The translations under genes and the position numbers were made by a program. The notes beneath the pieces were generated by a model. The model saw nothing but the letters and a program-made list of their open reading frames with translations. It ran no database searches and was not told where the DNA came from. Positions 1 to 10,755 of a DNA stretch of 24,467 nt are shown here, piece by piece. This stretch comes from Cyclospora cayetanensis. Lineage: Eukaryota > Apicomplexa > Conoidasida > Eucoccidiorida > Eimeriidae. Position 1 is the stretch's first letter. Each line of letters opens with the position of its first letter. The stretch lies in contig NW_020312263.1 in the NCBI RefSeq assembly GCF_002999335.1, positions 1 through 24,467 of the forward strand. The letters run 5' to 3'.

Positions 1-131
<131 letters not shown>

Positions 132-377
132 TTTCTCAGAGTCGCTTTGGGTGGCTTTGCTCCGCATGCTTTTGCTTTTTCTGAAATGCGGCCGCTTGCT
201 CTTGCATCCCTCTTTGTCGCCTCTGATGCCTGCCCTCTACTCGGGGTGTTGGGGGTGTTGGGGTTGTGGGGGGAACACAGGAGTTGCTACTGCTTCCTTG
301 ATCGTTAGCCTGGTATGCCGATGTGGATCTGTTAATCTATATAAATATATATTTTGTGTGTGTCTGTCCTTACGCAG

Positions 378-1789
378 GGCTGTAGAACTGCTCAGCTCTA
401 AACCTGAAGTTGATCAAAAGGCCGCATGCCGTTTCATCGTGGACTGCGCATGCATGTTGCAGTTGCAGCGCAGCAAGTTGCTGTTGCCGCTGCGTCTCTG
501 TCTGCGGCTGGCGTATTCTCGTGTGTCTGCAGTCTCAGAATTCGCAGCGGCGCAATTCAGCAGACTGCTGCTGCATCCGCGGACGCTGCAGGTGCAGCAG
601 CAGCTGCTGCGGGAGCAGCTGCAGCTCGCACAGGAGCTCCAGCGGCAGGGGCTGTTTCTTGAGAAGAAGCCATCGCGACCATTGCCTCTCAAGAAGCGTC
701 ATTCCGAACAGCATCTCAAGCAGGCTTCACAGGAGGAGGGGACGGAGGAAGAAGACAAGGAACTGCAGGAGCAGCAGGAGAGGCAGCTGCTGCTTTCGGC
801 AAGCAATGGATCGTGGTATCGACTCTCCGCAGTGCGACTGTTGCAGCTCATAGGCGGAGGCGACATGCGTGATTTTGCCTCCCTTGAGAAGCTTTTCCAG
901 CTTCTCATCACGGATTCTAACAACGTTGTTCACTTCAAGAGACTTCTGCAGGCGCTCTTTGTTCTCACCCTGCAACCAAGTCCGCATGCTATGAGCTGCT
1001 GCACACCGAAAGTCTTTTCCCTCTCCACCCTATTCCAAAAGCATGCATGCACACACTTCCTTGAAAACTTGGGAGATCATAAATTAGGTGCATGTGTACC
1101 TCCTCTCTCCTGATTTCTACTGGGGAGGGATGCAGCCACAAGACACTTCCTACCCGCTGCCTTAGGGGGAAGGGGAGTTCTCGCTCGCATGCACTGTCTC
1201 TTACTTCTTCCTCGCAATCTGGAGGCCTCCTAGCTGAGGCTGCAGATGCTGCCTCTCTCTGCGATTCTCCTCTGCTTGTTGCTGCAACACTCTCCTACAG
1301 CGCCAACGCACCACCTTGCTTGTACTTGCGTCTGTCTGCTTCTGGATAACCGCCTGATATAGATATATATATATACGTCTATATGTGTGTGTATTTGTGT
1401 TTGTGTGTGTATTTGTGTTTGTGTATTTGTGTGTATTTGGGTTTGTGTATGTATTTGTGTGTATTTGTATGTTTGTGTGTGTGTTTGTGTGTGTATGTGT
1501 ATGTCTGTCCGTCTATGCGTGTCTGCCTGTCTATGTGTGTCTATTTGTATGCTGACGCCTCTGTTTCTGTGTGTACGTATGTGCGCGCTTTGCATGCAGA
1601 CTTTTTGTTGGGGAGAGACGCTGCCCCTCGCTGTGCTCTCGGTGTGATTCGGCTGTTGCTCAGCGTTTCTCGCAGAACTCAAGAGTTGCGCAAAGGGCTG
1701 CGTCCAGTGCTGCAGCAACAGCAGCAGCTGCTGCTGCATCGACTGAGTGACGCCCAGCTGAGGGCCCTCGAGGGAGCGATGCGTCATCA

Positions 1790-1823
<34 letters not shown>

Positions 1824-4800
1824 GCAGCGGCAGGGACAGAAAATGCCAGGCGTAGAAACCACAGGACCGAACTCATAGTCTTTGGGGAACTGTGTAGCAT
1901 TCTTGTTAGCGCGCATGCAGACACCCGGACGGCTGCCGTTGCTACCACTGCGTTGCGGCTCATCATGCAGCATTTGGGGTGTATGGACACCAACTGGTGT
2001 GTTGTAGCAGCGCATCCCGCAGTGTGTGCAGGGGAATGCCTCTTTTCGCGTGCTCCCCTCCTGCATTCCTCTGCCTATTGCAAGCCAGCACGCATTATTA
2101 TCCTCTTGCCGATATGTATACATATATGTATACATATACGTATATATATACAGCGGAGGAAGGTTTCTTGTGCAATGTCGCAGGTTCGCCGCTGCTCAAG
2201 CAGTGGTAGATGCCACCTTCGTGCACTGCCCGAATGCAGACCGTCTCTGGGGCTGCCTGTTGGCGCATGCGCTGCATCAACTTCTCTCTGCGGCTCCCGT
2301 GTCGTTGCAGCAGGATCCGCAACAGCACCAGCAGCAAGAAGAGCAGCAGCAGCAGGCACTTCCGCCTATGGCCTTAGCGGCAGCAAGTGAGGAGCCACTG
2401 CTGAAAGGCTGTTTCGTGGGGGCCCCTCAGGAGCCTTGTCCAGTACTTCTTCCCCCCATCAAGGGGGCCCCCAGCCCTCTGCGTCTTGCGCAGCTGCTCT
2501 TCCTCGCTGGACACGTTGCGCTAAGAACTTGCGTGCTGCTCGAGCAGCTGCAGATGGAGCTGAAGCAGCTGCGACATCTCAAGGCTGACGGTACCCTTCC
2601 CGAGCAGCAGCAGCAGGCGGCAGCCGAAGGCATTGCCGCTGAGGGAGACAGCGACAGTGCAGCAAGAGACACCAAGGCTAGGCATTCAAAACACGAGCAA
2701 CACCAGCACGCGCAAGCACGAGCGCAGCAGCAACACCAGCAAATACAACAACAGGTCGAGAGGAACCTAGGCATGCAGACCAGAGAAGAGGATGACGTAG
2801 ACTTGCTGCAACACCTCATTGAGCACGGCATTACGCAGCACGGCCTTCTGGGGGGCCCCTACAAGCGACTGATCCTCTTGGGTGCCTTCGATCCGCTGAA
2901 ACTCGTGCAGCGCTTAGGGCAGCAGATTCCCGCGAACGACGAAAAAGACTCCGCAGCGGCTGCAGCTCTGCTGCAACAGGCAGCAGTCCTTTCCCTCTCC
3001 AAGTATGCAGCTGTCTCTAAAACTTTCTGTGACGAGCTCCTAGGGCCCCAAACCACGACGCTGCATGCCTTGATCTCCCTGCTTTTCGCGAAGGAGGGGC
3101 GGCCTGAGCTCGGGGCCCCTAGAGAGGGGGCCCCTAGAGGGGGGCCCCCCACGCCCCTCGAAGGCCCCCGAACGCGTCTCCCCAAAGATGTAGAACCTCC
3201 TGGACTCAAAGACGCTATTCTGGTGTGCTTTGGCGATCTCACATGCAGGTACGTACATATACACACACACGCAGAGAGAGGGAGAGATATACTCTTTTAA
3301 AAAAAATGCGCACATACACGCAGAGAGGGAGAGATACACTTTTACAGAAAGAGATACACATACACACACACAGAGACCCACACACAGAGACATACATATA
3401 CAAACACACATACACATATATATTTACCTACATACATACAATTGCACTTACACAGACATCCATACGATCGCACATACGCAGACATACATAAAATTGCACA
3501 TACACAGACATCCATACGATCGCACATACACAGATATACATACATACATACTTACACACGAATACAATCCCACATGCACACAAACATCACAACCACACAA
3601 ACATCTCATACATACACACACATGAACGTAGACGTCAGAAGGCCGAGGGGCTTTGCTTGCGTCTGTAAGTCTTCGTGTGCCGCATTCTGAGTGGTAGCAC
3701 CTTTGAAGTGAAACTGCTCGACCTGCTGCAGGCACCCGAATGCTTTGGAGCCATACAACGACTATGTGTTCTCGCTTCTCCGCGAGGGGGCGGTGTCTGG
3801 ACAGCTGACAGCGGTGCATGTGCTGACGCATCTTACGATGACAGGCATGATCAAGCCGAAAGGTCGACTGCTGGTGAACATGTTGTTGCTGCAGCTGCAG
3901 TATCCCCAGCAGCAGGATCAGCCTCCGCGGGATCGGAGGGTGGAAGAAGCAGCCCGCACATTCTTCTTTGAAGTCGACAGAAAGGATCCTCTTGCAGTCT
4001 TGACAGCGCTTCCAGAGCTCCTCACGGCATTAGCCATTGCAACTGCAGCACCTGACAGCAGCAGTCCTCCGCCGCAAGGAGCAGCAGCAGCAGCAGCAGC
4101 AGCAGGAAGCTCGGCGCATGTTGCTGCAGCCGAAGGGCCTGTTGCAACGGGACGGCGGCAAGACAGAGAGAGGCTTCTTGCGTAAGCACCATATGTCAGC
4201 TACGCATGCATGCATGCATGCATGCACACACATTAGCTGGAACATGCCTTTTACAGCTTGCTGCGCTCCTCGCATTGCCGTTTTCTGCATCCGCGATTGC
4301 ACTGCGGAGGATTGCGTCTGCGTGCTGCTGCTGCTGCTGCTCGTGGATTCGTGTTTCAGCTTAAGGTAGCTGAAGTACACCTATGTTGGATGCAGGGTTT
4401 TTGCGGTGCGTACAATATGCATATATATGTATATATAATATGCATATATATATATGCATATATATATATATATGCATATATATATGCATGTGTTTGTGCA
4501 GGTTCATTTTAGAGTTTACAAAGGGACGAAGACAGAGTGAGGCGCTTATCGACAAGATCTGCATACGGGTATCTAGCTTAGCTTCTGCGGGATCTCCCTC
4601 TCAGGGGCAGCCTTTGTCGCTTGAGGACGGCTCTTCCGATTCCTTGGATGCACTTTTTGGCACTCAGGGGGGGGGGGGGGCCCTATGGCCTTTGGGGGCC
4701 CCCGGGCCCCGCGCTGTCACCCTGCAGGGGGCCTCCCAAGAGGCCCTCTCTTCCTGCCTTTTTGTGTACTTGGGGGCCTTAAGCGCACTGGTACTTGGGG

Positions 4801-6217
4801 CCCCCAACATCACAAAAGCGCTGCAAAGACTCTGTGGCTGCTGGCATCTGTTGAGAACCTCCGTGGGAGCCTCCGAGGCTGCAGCAACGCAGCTCCGCGA
4901 CCTCTGCAAGAAGGCAGCCATGAAGGCTGCGAACAAAGCTCGCAGCAAACAGGGGGGCCCCCACGGAGGAGGAGACGCCTGCTATCAGCAGCAGCAGCAG
5001 CAGCTGCTGCAGCAACAACAGCTACAAGGACAAGCCATGGCGAATGCGTATAACGAGGTCTGTCTGTCTGTTTGTCTGTCTGTATGTTTGTCTATCTGTC
5101 TGTTTGTTTGTCTATCTATCTGTCTGTATGTTTGTGTATCTGTTTGTCTGTCTGTTTGTCTATCTGTTTGTCGGCGCTTGGCGACAAGGCTTCGGAGGAC
5201 GCTAGATGATCCTTTCTGCCATTGAAACAGTTACATTTCCATGCAGTTTGAGAACAAAGCAGGCACCAGCGCGACAGGGAAGGCTGCGTTTTCGCTACCC
5301 GCAAGATGGGTCAAGAAGGTTAGACTTTGGGAAGAGGCGGAGGGATCTACGGGGTGTGCGACGCTTCCTTGTGGATTTTTTAGGAGAGCGTCTCTGCGCT
5401 GAAGAGCGTGACAGAGGAGCTTCTGCTCAAGATCGCGGCGGCTCGCGGATATTCGGATGCCGAAGGCGTAAGTTGAGGCCTTTTCACAAAGCCAGTTGAT
5501 CGCTGCGCGGTGTATTACGTATGGACACGACTGCTATGCATACCACCTTTTTGTTGTGTGGGGTGGGTGGGTGGGTCTGTGAGTGTGTGTGACGCGTTGT
5601 CGGGTGGCCTCTCTTCTGCCCCTAGCCTTGCTCCCCCGCTCAATCAGATTCCCTAGGAACCTACAACCACCTGCCTGTCTGAGAACCCTATTTTCTGCAG
5701 AAAGTGCAATTTTACCGCAGCCGTATGTTTACCGCGCTTCATTTTCCTTTCCCCCTAGTGCTGCATGGGCTGCGGAGTTTGCGAGACGAGCGTTGCTCGT
5801 GAGGGCGCTTCGCACCTTGCCTCGTTCGAGGCCCTTTGTTCGCCTCCACCCACCCTGCGCTAGGGGCCTTACATCCTCTAAAGGCTGGGAAGCCGCACAA
5901 AGGCTTCTTACGTGCATGCGCGTCTGCGTCGCTGTATCCAGGGGCTTTCCCTCGCAGATGAGGGCCTCGAAATCATGCTACGAGAGGAGCTCAAGGAGGT
6001 AGGAAAAGATACCGAAAAGGAAAACGAGGGCGAGGGAGGTCGCAGGAAGCAGGCAGAGGGCGAACCACCACGCAGCGAGGTGGCCCCACAATCCAAGAGT
6101 AAGCCGAAAGAAGTAAGGGCCAAATTACGAGATGCAGAGCAGCTCCCTCCCCGTGCCGACGACAGAGGGCACGCGGCGAAAAAGAACTCTAGCAGAAAAT
6201 CCCGAAAGGCAGGGTAG
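378..6217 (+). CDS. Condensin complex subunit 1 (CAP-D2/Cnd1), 5' partial, 8 exons
   Basis: Non-SMC HEAT-repeat subunit of condensin I, which works with SMC2/SMC4 in mitotic chromosome compaction in the nucleus. Proposed exons: 378-979, 1600-1978, 2154-3248, 3732-4181, 4502-5057, 5247-5318, 5384-5467, 5942-6217 (stop TAG). Every GT-AG junction preserves phase, giving about 1170 residues. The family is recognised by blocks in the same order as animal CAP-D2: LLFLAGHVALR near 2490; a leucine-rich block around LSLSKYAAVSKTFC near 2990; GDLTCR spliced to HPNALEPYNDYV; LTHLTMTGMIKPKG near 3825; and FTKGRRQSEALIDKICIR near 4515. The last exon is a Lys/Arg/Glu-rich tail, as in the family. The N-terminal part lies upstream of the window. 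Long Gln and Ala runs and Gly-Ala-Pro inserts interrupt the HEAT region. The ends of exons 1 and 2 are less certain than the rest, because sequence conservation is low there. Confidence 0.88.
1357..1553. repeat. (TA)n plus TGTGTATTTG-type microsatellite in condensin intron
   Basis: A short TA run (about 1357-1380) passes into roughly 170 nt of imperfect TGTG/TATTTG repeat. It sits inside the 980-1599 intron, just upstream of the acceptor at 1597-1599. It is open in several frames, which produces Val/Cys/Leu-rich artefact ORFs that should not be annotated. Confidence 0.9.
1791..1829 (+). repeat. Coding CAG/GCA triplet run (poly-Ala) in condensin exon
   Basis: Near-perfect GCA/GCAGCAACA triplet tract inside exon 1600-1978, read as an Ala-rich run. 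Similar in-phase tracts occur at 4077-4105 (Ala) and 4985-5030 (Gln). Homopolymeric amino-acid runs from CAG triplets are a known hallmark of Eimeria coding sequences. Confidence 0.85.
2111..2152. repeat. ATATGTATAC-type AT microsatellite in condensin intron
   Basis: Imperfect alternating AT tract (ATATGTATAC units) at the 3' end of the 1979-2153 intron. It runs directly into the CAG acceptor at 2151-2153, so the usual polypyrimidine tract is replaced by alternating purine and pyrimidine. Confidence 0.85.
3255..3625. repeat. CA-rich microsatellite block in condensin intron
   Basis: About 370 nt of ACAC, ACATAC and AGAGAG repeats filling most of the 3249-3731 intron. It includes two related subrepeats around CATCCATACGATCGCACATA (about 3459 and 3509). 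The sense strand is A/C-rich here, the opposite strand bias to the GT tract of the earlier intron. Confidence 0.92.
4203..4231. repeat. (GCAT)n tandem repeat
   Basis: Five to six GCAT units next to a short CA run, at the start of the 4182-4501 intron. The tract is made of overlapping TGCATGCA palindromes, the core recognised by one class of apicomplexan AP2 factors. Whether it is bound here is unknown. Confidence 0.85.
4415..4494. repeat. ATATGC/ATAT palindromic microsatellite
   Basis: About 80 nt of self-complementary ATATGCATAT units ending seven bases before the acceptor at 4500-4501 in the 4182-4501 intron. The sequence could fold into a long AU hairpin in the pre-mRNA next to the splice site. 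Confidence 0.9.
5058..5175. repeat. TGTC/TGTT tetranucleotide microsatellite in condensin intron
   Basis: Imperfect TGTC, TGTT and TATC units (CTGTCTGTTTGTC-like) that begin immediately at the donor site of the 5058-5246 intron, so the first repeat unit supplies the GT. Read through, it gives Cys/Leu/Ser/Val artefact peptide. Confidence 0.92.
5560..5575 (+). other. Predicted G-quadruplex motif in condensin intron
   Basis: Four G-runs of three or four separated by single T (GGGGTGGGTGGGTGGG) on the coding strand in the 5468-5941 intron. Runs of three with one-nucleotide loops are the textbook pattern for a stable parallel quadruplex. It would form in the pre-mRNA as well as in DNA. Confidence 0.8.
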
Positions 6218-7476
6218 TGCAACACGACCCTCAAGAGAGGAGCATGAGGCCGCAAGAGAAATTGGCATCCTTAGGGCCTCCCGCCTGCCCCCCTAGCCTA
6301 GGAAGCACTAGAAACGTGCAACGTCCAGGCAGATACGGCAGACGCATGCAGCGCAACGGCCCCCCAGGGGCTTTCTTCGTGTGTAGACTGACTCGCTCAC
6401 CACTCAGCACGGCGACTTTTCGCTTGCTCCTTGGGTTCTCGTTCACACACTCTACACAGACTGCGCCTTATGTATCGGCGGCCTCGCGTCCCCCTTACCT
6501 CAGAAACCACTACCCCTTTGTCGAGAGATTCGCCACTACAACCTGCACTATCGTAGGCATGGGATGCAGAGACAATATCCCCCCCTGCCCCCTGAAGCAT
6601 CCTACGCCTTTCTTGCTTAGTGCTTCATTGAGACATTCACCAGCTATCGTGGTATCTCGCTCGTGCACTGGAAAGCACAAAAAGGAATGCTGGCGGGCAG
6701 CTCATGCAGCCTTCCGTCCGTCGACCCGCGTTGGTGCTGCTAAAGCGAGCTAATAGGAAAAAGAGAAAGGTTCCTCCTTCATAAACTAAATGAACGCCCT
6801 ACTAACAAGTCCTCGTGCTAAGGTTTTTGGGTTCAAGCATCAACAAGGCTGGAAAGACGCCTGATCAGGCACTCCTTCGAGCAGGCATGTGCCCTTCTAA
6901 CGGAAAGGCACAGAGCTTAGGGTTGTCTTACCCAGAGGGCAAAGAAACAAAAGCTTTACACCCCTAAGGGCCGCTGTCCGGCAGGAGGCAGGCGTCACAT
7001 AAAAGTAAAATACAGCTGGTCGGTCGGTTGCTCACACCCAGGCAAAAGTGCCATGTGCATGCCTGGCAGCGTTCAAAGGGAGAAGGAGAAAAAATCTTAC
7101 CATCAACCACGTAAACAAACCCTGTACCTTCTCCTAAGCTTGGATGGCTAGCTAGCTGGCCACCAGGGAAAGCGCTCCCTGCGCTGACTGTATAAGTGCA
7201 TGTTCTTCCTAGAACCCCAATGACCGCTTCATTGCCTGTGCACGTCCCATACATATCAAGATTTATTACATGTATGTATCTCCGGAAGCCAATCGAAACG
7301 AAAGCTTTGTCTCATGCTCACACGCATGGTAAAAATACAATACATATGAACTTTTTCGCGCGCCCCTTGCAGTGAAACGCAAGAGACTGCTATTATGACC
7401 CGTTTGCGACTCCTAAGCACAGGAACACCGCACGCTATTCGACTCTCATGATTTCTCACGACCCCGCCCTTCATGG
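6218..7476. other. Intergenic stretch between convergent genes
   Basis: Lies between the 3' ends of the condensin gene and the - strand gene at 7477-8619, so it should hold both 3' UTRs. ORFs exist, including one of 178 codons on + (6217-6753), but they lack domains, plausible splice context and compositional support. I see no RNA gene, mobile element or long repeat. Confidence 0.5.
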
Positions 7477-8619
7477 TTACGCTGCGCTCGGCAAGGGATG
7501 CTCCTCATGTGCAGTTGGCAACTGCCCTTCTACCACCATGTCCGTTGCCGGCTTGGACCCCTGCCCTATGGTAGTTCTCAACAACTTGTGCCTCACGTAT
7601 CCTGGAAGCGATCTGGTCATCCTCATGAACCCAAAGATGAATAGTAACAGCCCCAACGGCAAGCTAATACTCTCCATCGTAACCAGCACAGGGTGCTCTT
7701 TTACATGCATCGCAGTGCGCTGCAGCCAGTGCAGCGAAGGAGGGGCAGCCAATTCCTTTTCCTTCTTCGCATCGCCTTCCTTCATGAAGAGGTTATAGCC
7801 TTTCGCGATAACGCTGAAGGCAGGATTCAACAGACCCAAAGCTTCATAGGCAAGGTCATGCAGCGCGACGTTCTGTTGCGAGTTTTCGCGAGCCTCCGCA
7901 CCGTTTTCCTGGGTCTGCTTCGGCATACCTTGCCTCTTAATATCCTGTAAACTGATTCCGACAGCCAACCAGGATGCAACCGTTAGGAGCAGCAGGCCCA
8001 GCAACATTCGCCGCATCCCCGGTAGCTCACTTGCCCGCGGCGCAGAGAAGGCCTTGTGGGAGCCTCTAGGTAGGCTGCCCTCTGCAGCTAATGTATCCAA
8101 GGAAGCCTCTTTTTTACCGGAAGCGTTGAAATAAACGGATTTCGAGTCTGGACTTGGCCCCCTCCGAGAAAGCTCCGGAGCATCCGAACCCGCCGCAAAG
8201 AGAGTGCTGTCGACAGAGCCTCGATAGCGCGAGTCTCTAAGAGGCAAAACGAAGGATTCAAAACTGCGATAATCCGCGGATAGAGGGGCTGCGATCGGAT
8301 TGTTTGCAGAAAAACTGGAACCGTGAACTCGCGGGTAGGTCTCGGTCATAGGATTCCACCTAAAGTCTGTCGGCATGGCTTGTTTCAAGGATTTCAGCTC
8401 TTGGAAGTTGCTGAATGCCCCTCCATCTTCCTGCTGTGCATCCGCTGGGCCCACGCCTCCTCTGCCCCACGGTATTGCAGAAGCAGCACAAAACTGCGCC
8501 GAAAACTTGAGGTGTAGCGCCAGCGCGAAAACCAACACTGAATGCCGTTGCTGCAGGTGCGCTGGCAAGCGAAGGAGTGCCATAGCTTGCAAATTACAGG
8601 CAACACGAACGGCCTTCAA
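7477..8619 (-). CDS. Hypothetical secretory-pathway membrane protein, 380 aa
   Basis: Uninterrupted single-exon ORF of 380 residues; the family is not recognised. The N-terminus has a hydrophobic stretch (about residues 27-47, around SVLVFALALHLKF) ending in small residues (CAASA), which fits a signal peptide or anchor. The middle is polar and Ser/Pro/Arg-rich. Two further hydrophobic helices follow, at about residues 204-222 (LLGLLLLTVASWLAVGIS) and 313-334 (ISLPLGLLLFIFGFM), separated by an Ala/Glu/Lys-rich stretch. The tail is basic, then acidic. Such signal-plus-two-helix proteins without known domains are common among lineage-restricted coccidian proteins. A second Met at residue 13 is an alternative start. 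The gene is head to head with the 9060-10755 region. Confidence 0.65.
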   Translation of the reverse strand: MKAVRVACNLQAMALLRLPAHLQQRHSVLVFALALHLKFSAQFCAASAIPWGRGGVGPADAQQEDGGAFSNFQELKSLKQAMPTDFRWNPMTETYPRVHGSSFSANNPIAAPLSADYRSFESFVLPLRDSRYRGSVDSTLFAAGSDAPELSRRGPSPDSKSVYFNASGKKEASLDTLAAEGSLPRGSHKAFSAPRASELPGMRRMLLGLLLLTVASWLAVGISLQDIKRQGMPKQTQENGAEARENSQQNVALHDLAYEALGLLNPAFSVIAKGYNLFMKEGDAKKEKELAAPPSLHWLQRTAMHVKEHPVLVTMESISLPLGLLLFIFGFMRMTRSLPGYVRHKLLRTTIGQGSKPATDMVVEGQLPTAHEEHPLPSAA

Positions 8620-9059
8620 TGCGCTGATATATCATTGCAGTCTTCAGCAAGGAGGGAAAACGCTGCCAGTGTTGTCCGTGGCTCTGGCTGAGACAGCCGC
8701 CACTATGATCGATTGAGTGCTGGCTGCAGTGATCGGCTGCAACCCCAGGCTCACTAAATGCAAGAGCCTGCATACATACACCTTGAATTCATTGCGCAGT
8801 GCAGCTGGCAAAGGTAAAGTCAAACATAACAGCCTGCAGTTTGAATGTTGGCAGCTAGTAGCCTGCCCGAAGGGCCGAAAGTGACGACGGCGCAGCCCCA
8901 CAGGGGAACCTGTCAACTCAGTTTCCTCTCCTCCCTTATAATTTCTTTTCTCTGCTAAGTTTGATAGAGTTTTCCTGTTGAGCAGAGAGGGGTACGCGTG
9001 CCTACACTTTAGGTGGGCTACTGCGGAAGGCTTTCCCCTCTTGTGTTTTGCAGGATGCA
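8620..9059. other. Divergent intergenic region, probable promoters
   Basis: About 440 nt between the start of the - strand gene at 8619 and the first candidate start of the + strand region at 9060. A shared bidirectional promoter is an inference from gene orientation only; I recognise no TATA-like or other core element with confidence. Confidence 0.35.
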
Positions 9060-10755
9060 ATGAGGGCAGCAGCAGCCTGTGCGCTGCTGCAGTTGGTTCC
9101 CAAGGCAGCAGCTGCAGTTGTTTAGCATCAATTACCGTTGCTCAAGCTTCGGCACAGCCCCCATACCGCTGCTTTTGCTCTCTCGCGTGGGAGAGGCGCT
9201 GCGCCATCGAGAGGCCTAGGCAACACACACGACCAAGGGATCATGTGGCAGTGCTCCTATTTCTCTTTTGCGTAGGATTTCTCGCTTTGCCTTATGGGGA
9301 ACCGCTTTTTCGCTTGTGTCATGGTCTCAATGAACCATCTTCTAGCTCATCCCGTTTCATCAAGGTGGAGGCTACCAACCAACCTGGGAGAGCGGCCATA
9401 CATGCTTTCGACGAAGCACGTGGCATTTTGGCGAGCAGCCCAGGGTTGTTCACATTGAGCGATTTCCTAAGCTTTGTCTTCTACTTGCGTCATCAGTGTG
9501 ACTGCCCTTTCACCAGAAAATCTTGCCCAATCAATCCTTCAGCATGAGGATCGTAGGCGCTACCTGATGCACATTTGCACAACGCCCTCTTGCGCCTGAT
9601 GCAACTTGCTGAGGTTGGCAGCTTAACTGGGGAGGAAGGGGATCGGATGGCTCAAGACGCTTTGATGCTTTTTTGCGCGCATCCAAGCCGAAGAGGAATC
9701 GGTGAAAACTGCGGCAAGCTGCTCTCTAAGTCTCAAGACTCTGACCCTCTTCGGAAACGCATCCCACGCGTCTGCATGCAGAGGCCAGAGCAGCTCGAAG
9801 GGGAGGTCTACAGCTCGTGCTTTTCGGCTTTGTGCTTGCAAGTGCCTGCTTATTGTTTTATTTGTATCAGAAGTCAGGCTCGCGTCTGGGAAGCCACATC
9901 GAGCGGCATACCCTCGCGCTGAATCGCATGGACAGCGCAGTGAGCGCGGCGGTTTGGGTAGCTGCATGGAGACTTTGGCTCGGATTTGTTTCGAGCGGTG
10001 TGATATCGCTTGCCCGTGGGGTGTATCAGCTGGACAGTGTAGTTCGCAAGCAGGAACGCCGCATGCCGAAATGAGTGCTGCAACACCGGGAGCTGCTTGT
10101 AAGACTTCCGCTGTTGGCGCTGCTGTTTATGACGGGTAATGCCACACGGATGGATACGGCGAGGCATGGAACGGCCTTCGCCTCGGCAGAAGGAGTTCTA
10201 GGGAAGCTTCTTCCGCACTTGGAAGCAGCCTCGCAGTCCTTTGTTTTGGACGCGTTTCATCAGGTGCCGTTGGATTGGTCATTGTGGGTATTGCAGTAAC
10301 CTCTTGGGGTCGCTTGTCAAAAAATTGTCGCAGCCTAAGGAAAGTTCACGCAATGGGCAGCGTCAACCCCTGAGGAGCAGCTGGAGGATGCCTATTTTGA
10401 GAAGAACTCATGCGCACTTCCCGGCTTAGCAGCGCGTCTGCGGTCGAGGCAGATCACCACGACGATCTGGAGAGCTTTCGCAGTCAACTTCTTGGCAGAA
10501 GCCGTAAGAAGGGCAAAGGTAATAAATCTAGCAGACGTCGAAAATTGCCATGGATCGCATCCCGGGGGCCAGATTGACGACTTGAACTCCATCGTACCAG
10601 AAGACGGAGGAGGTACCGGCAGCACCACACCCGTCAAGTCCGATCGGCTGTCTAGGAAGCGGCGGAGTCGAAAGCAGGCGGAAAACGGAAGTATTCGTGC
10701 ACACATAACTGGAGATGTTGCGAACTTTGCAGTCAATTCAGAGAACAATCAATGA
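9060..10755 (+). pseudogene. Frame-broken coding region (decayed gene or unresolved structure), membrane protein-like
   Basis: Protein-like segments follow each other on the + strand in alternating frames without convincing introns between them. In order: a hydrophobic helix VAVLLFLFCVGFLALPYG (about 9247-9300); a segment ending GLFTLSDF (9465); ALSPENLAQSILQHEDRRRY (9504-9563) in the next frame; HNALLRLMQLAEVGSLTGEE (9578-9637) in the first frame again; IQAEEESVKTAASCSLS after the T6 run at 9669-9674; a 109-codon segment 9745-10071 with a transmembrane helix (LVLFGFVLASACLLFYLY); a third hydrophobic segment near 10272-10310; PEEQLEDAYFEK after the C4 run at 10367-10370; and a basic segment with RSRKKGKGNKSSRRRK, whose tail changes frame at the G5 run 10564-10568. 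Several breaks coincide with homopolymers. This fits a recently inactivated gene, assembly errors or missed introns. Family not recognised; the start is uncertain. Confidence 0.4.

Noticed and set aside
151..377. Upstream extension of the first condensin exon from an apparent start at 151
   Set aside because: The product is Leu/Cys/Gly-rich without family resemblance, and a good acceptor (TTACGCAG at 370-377) precedes the conserved sequence. The segment is intron.
1383..1647. Val/Cys/Tyr-rich ORFs over the GT tract
   Set aside because: They are translations of a microsatellite inside an intron.
6217..6753. 178-codon ORF on + after the condensin stop
   Set aside because: No domain, no splice context, and composition like the surrounding non-coding DNA; likely 3' UTR or intergenic.
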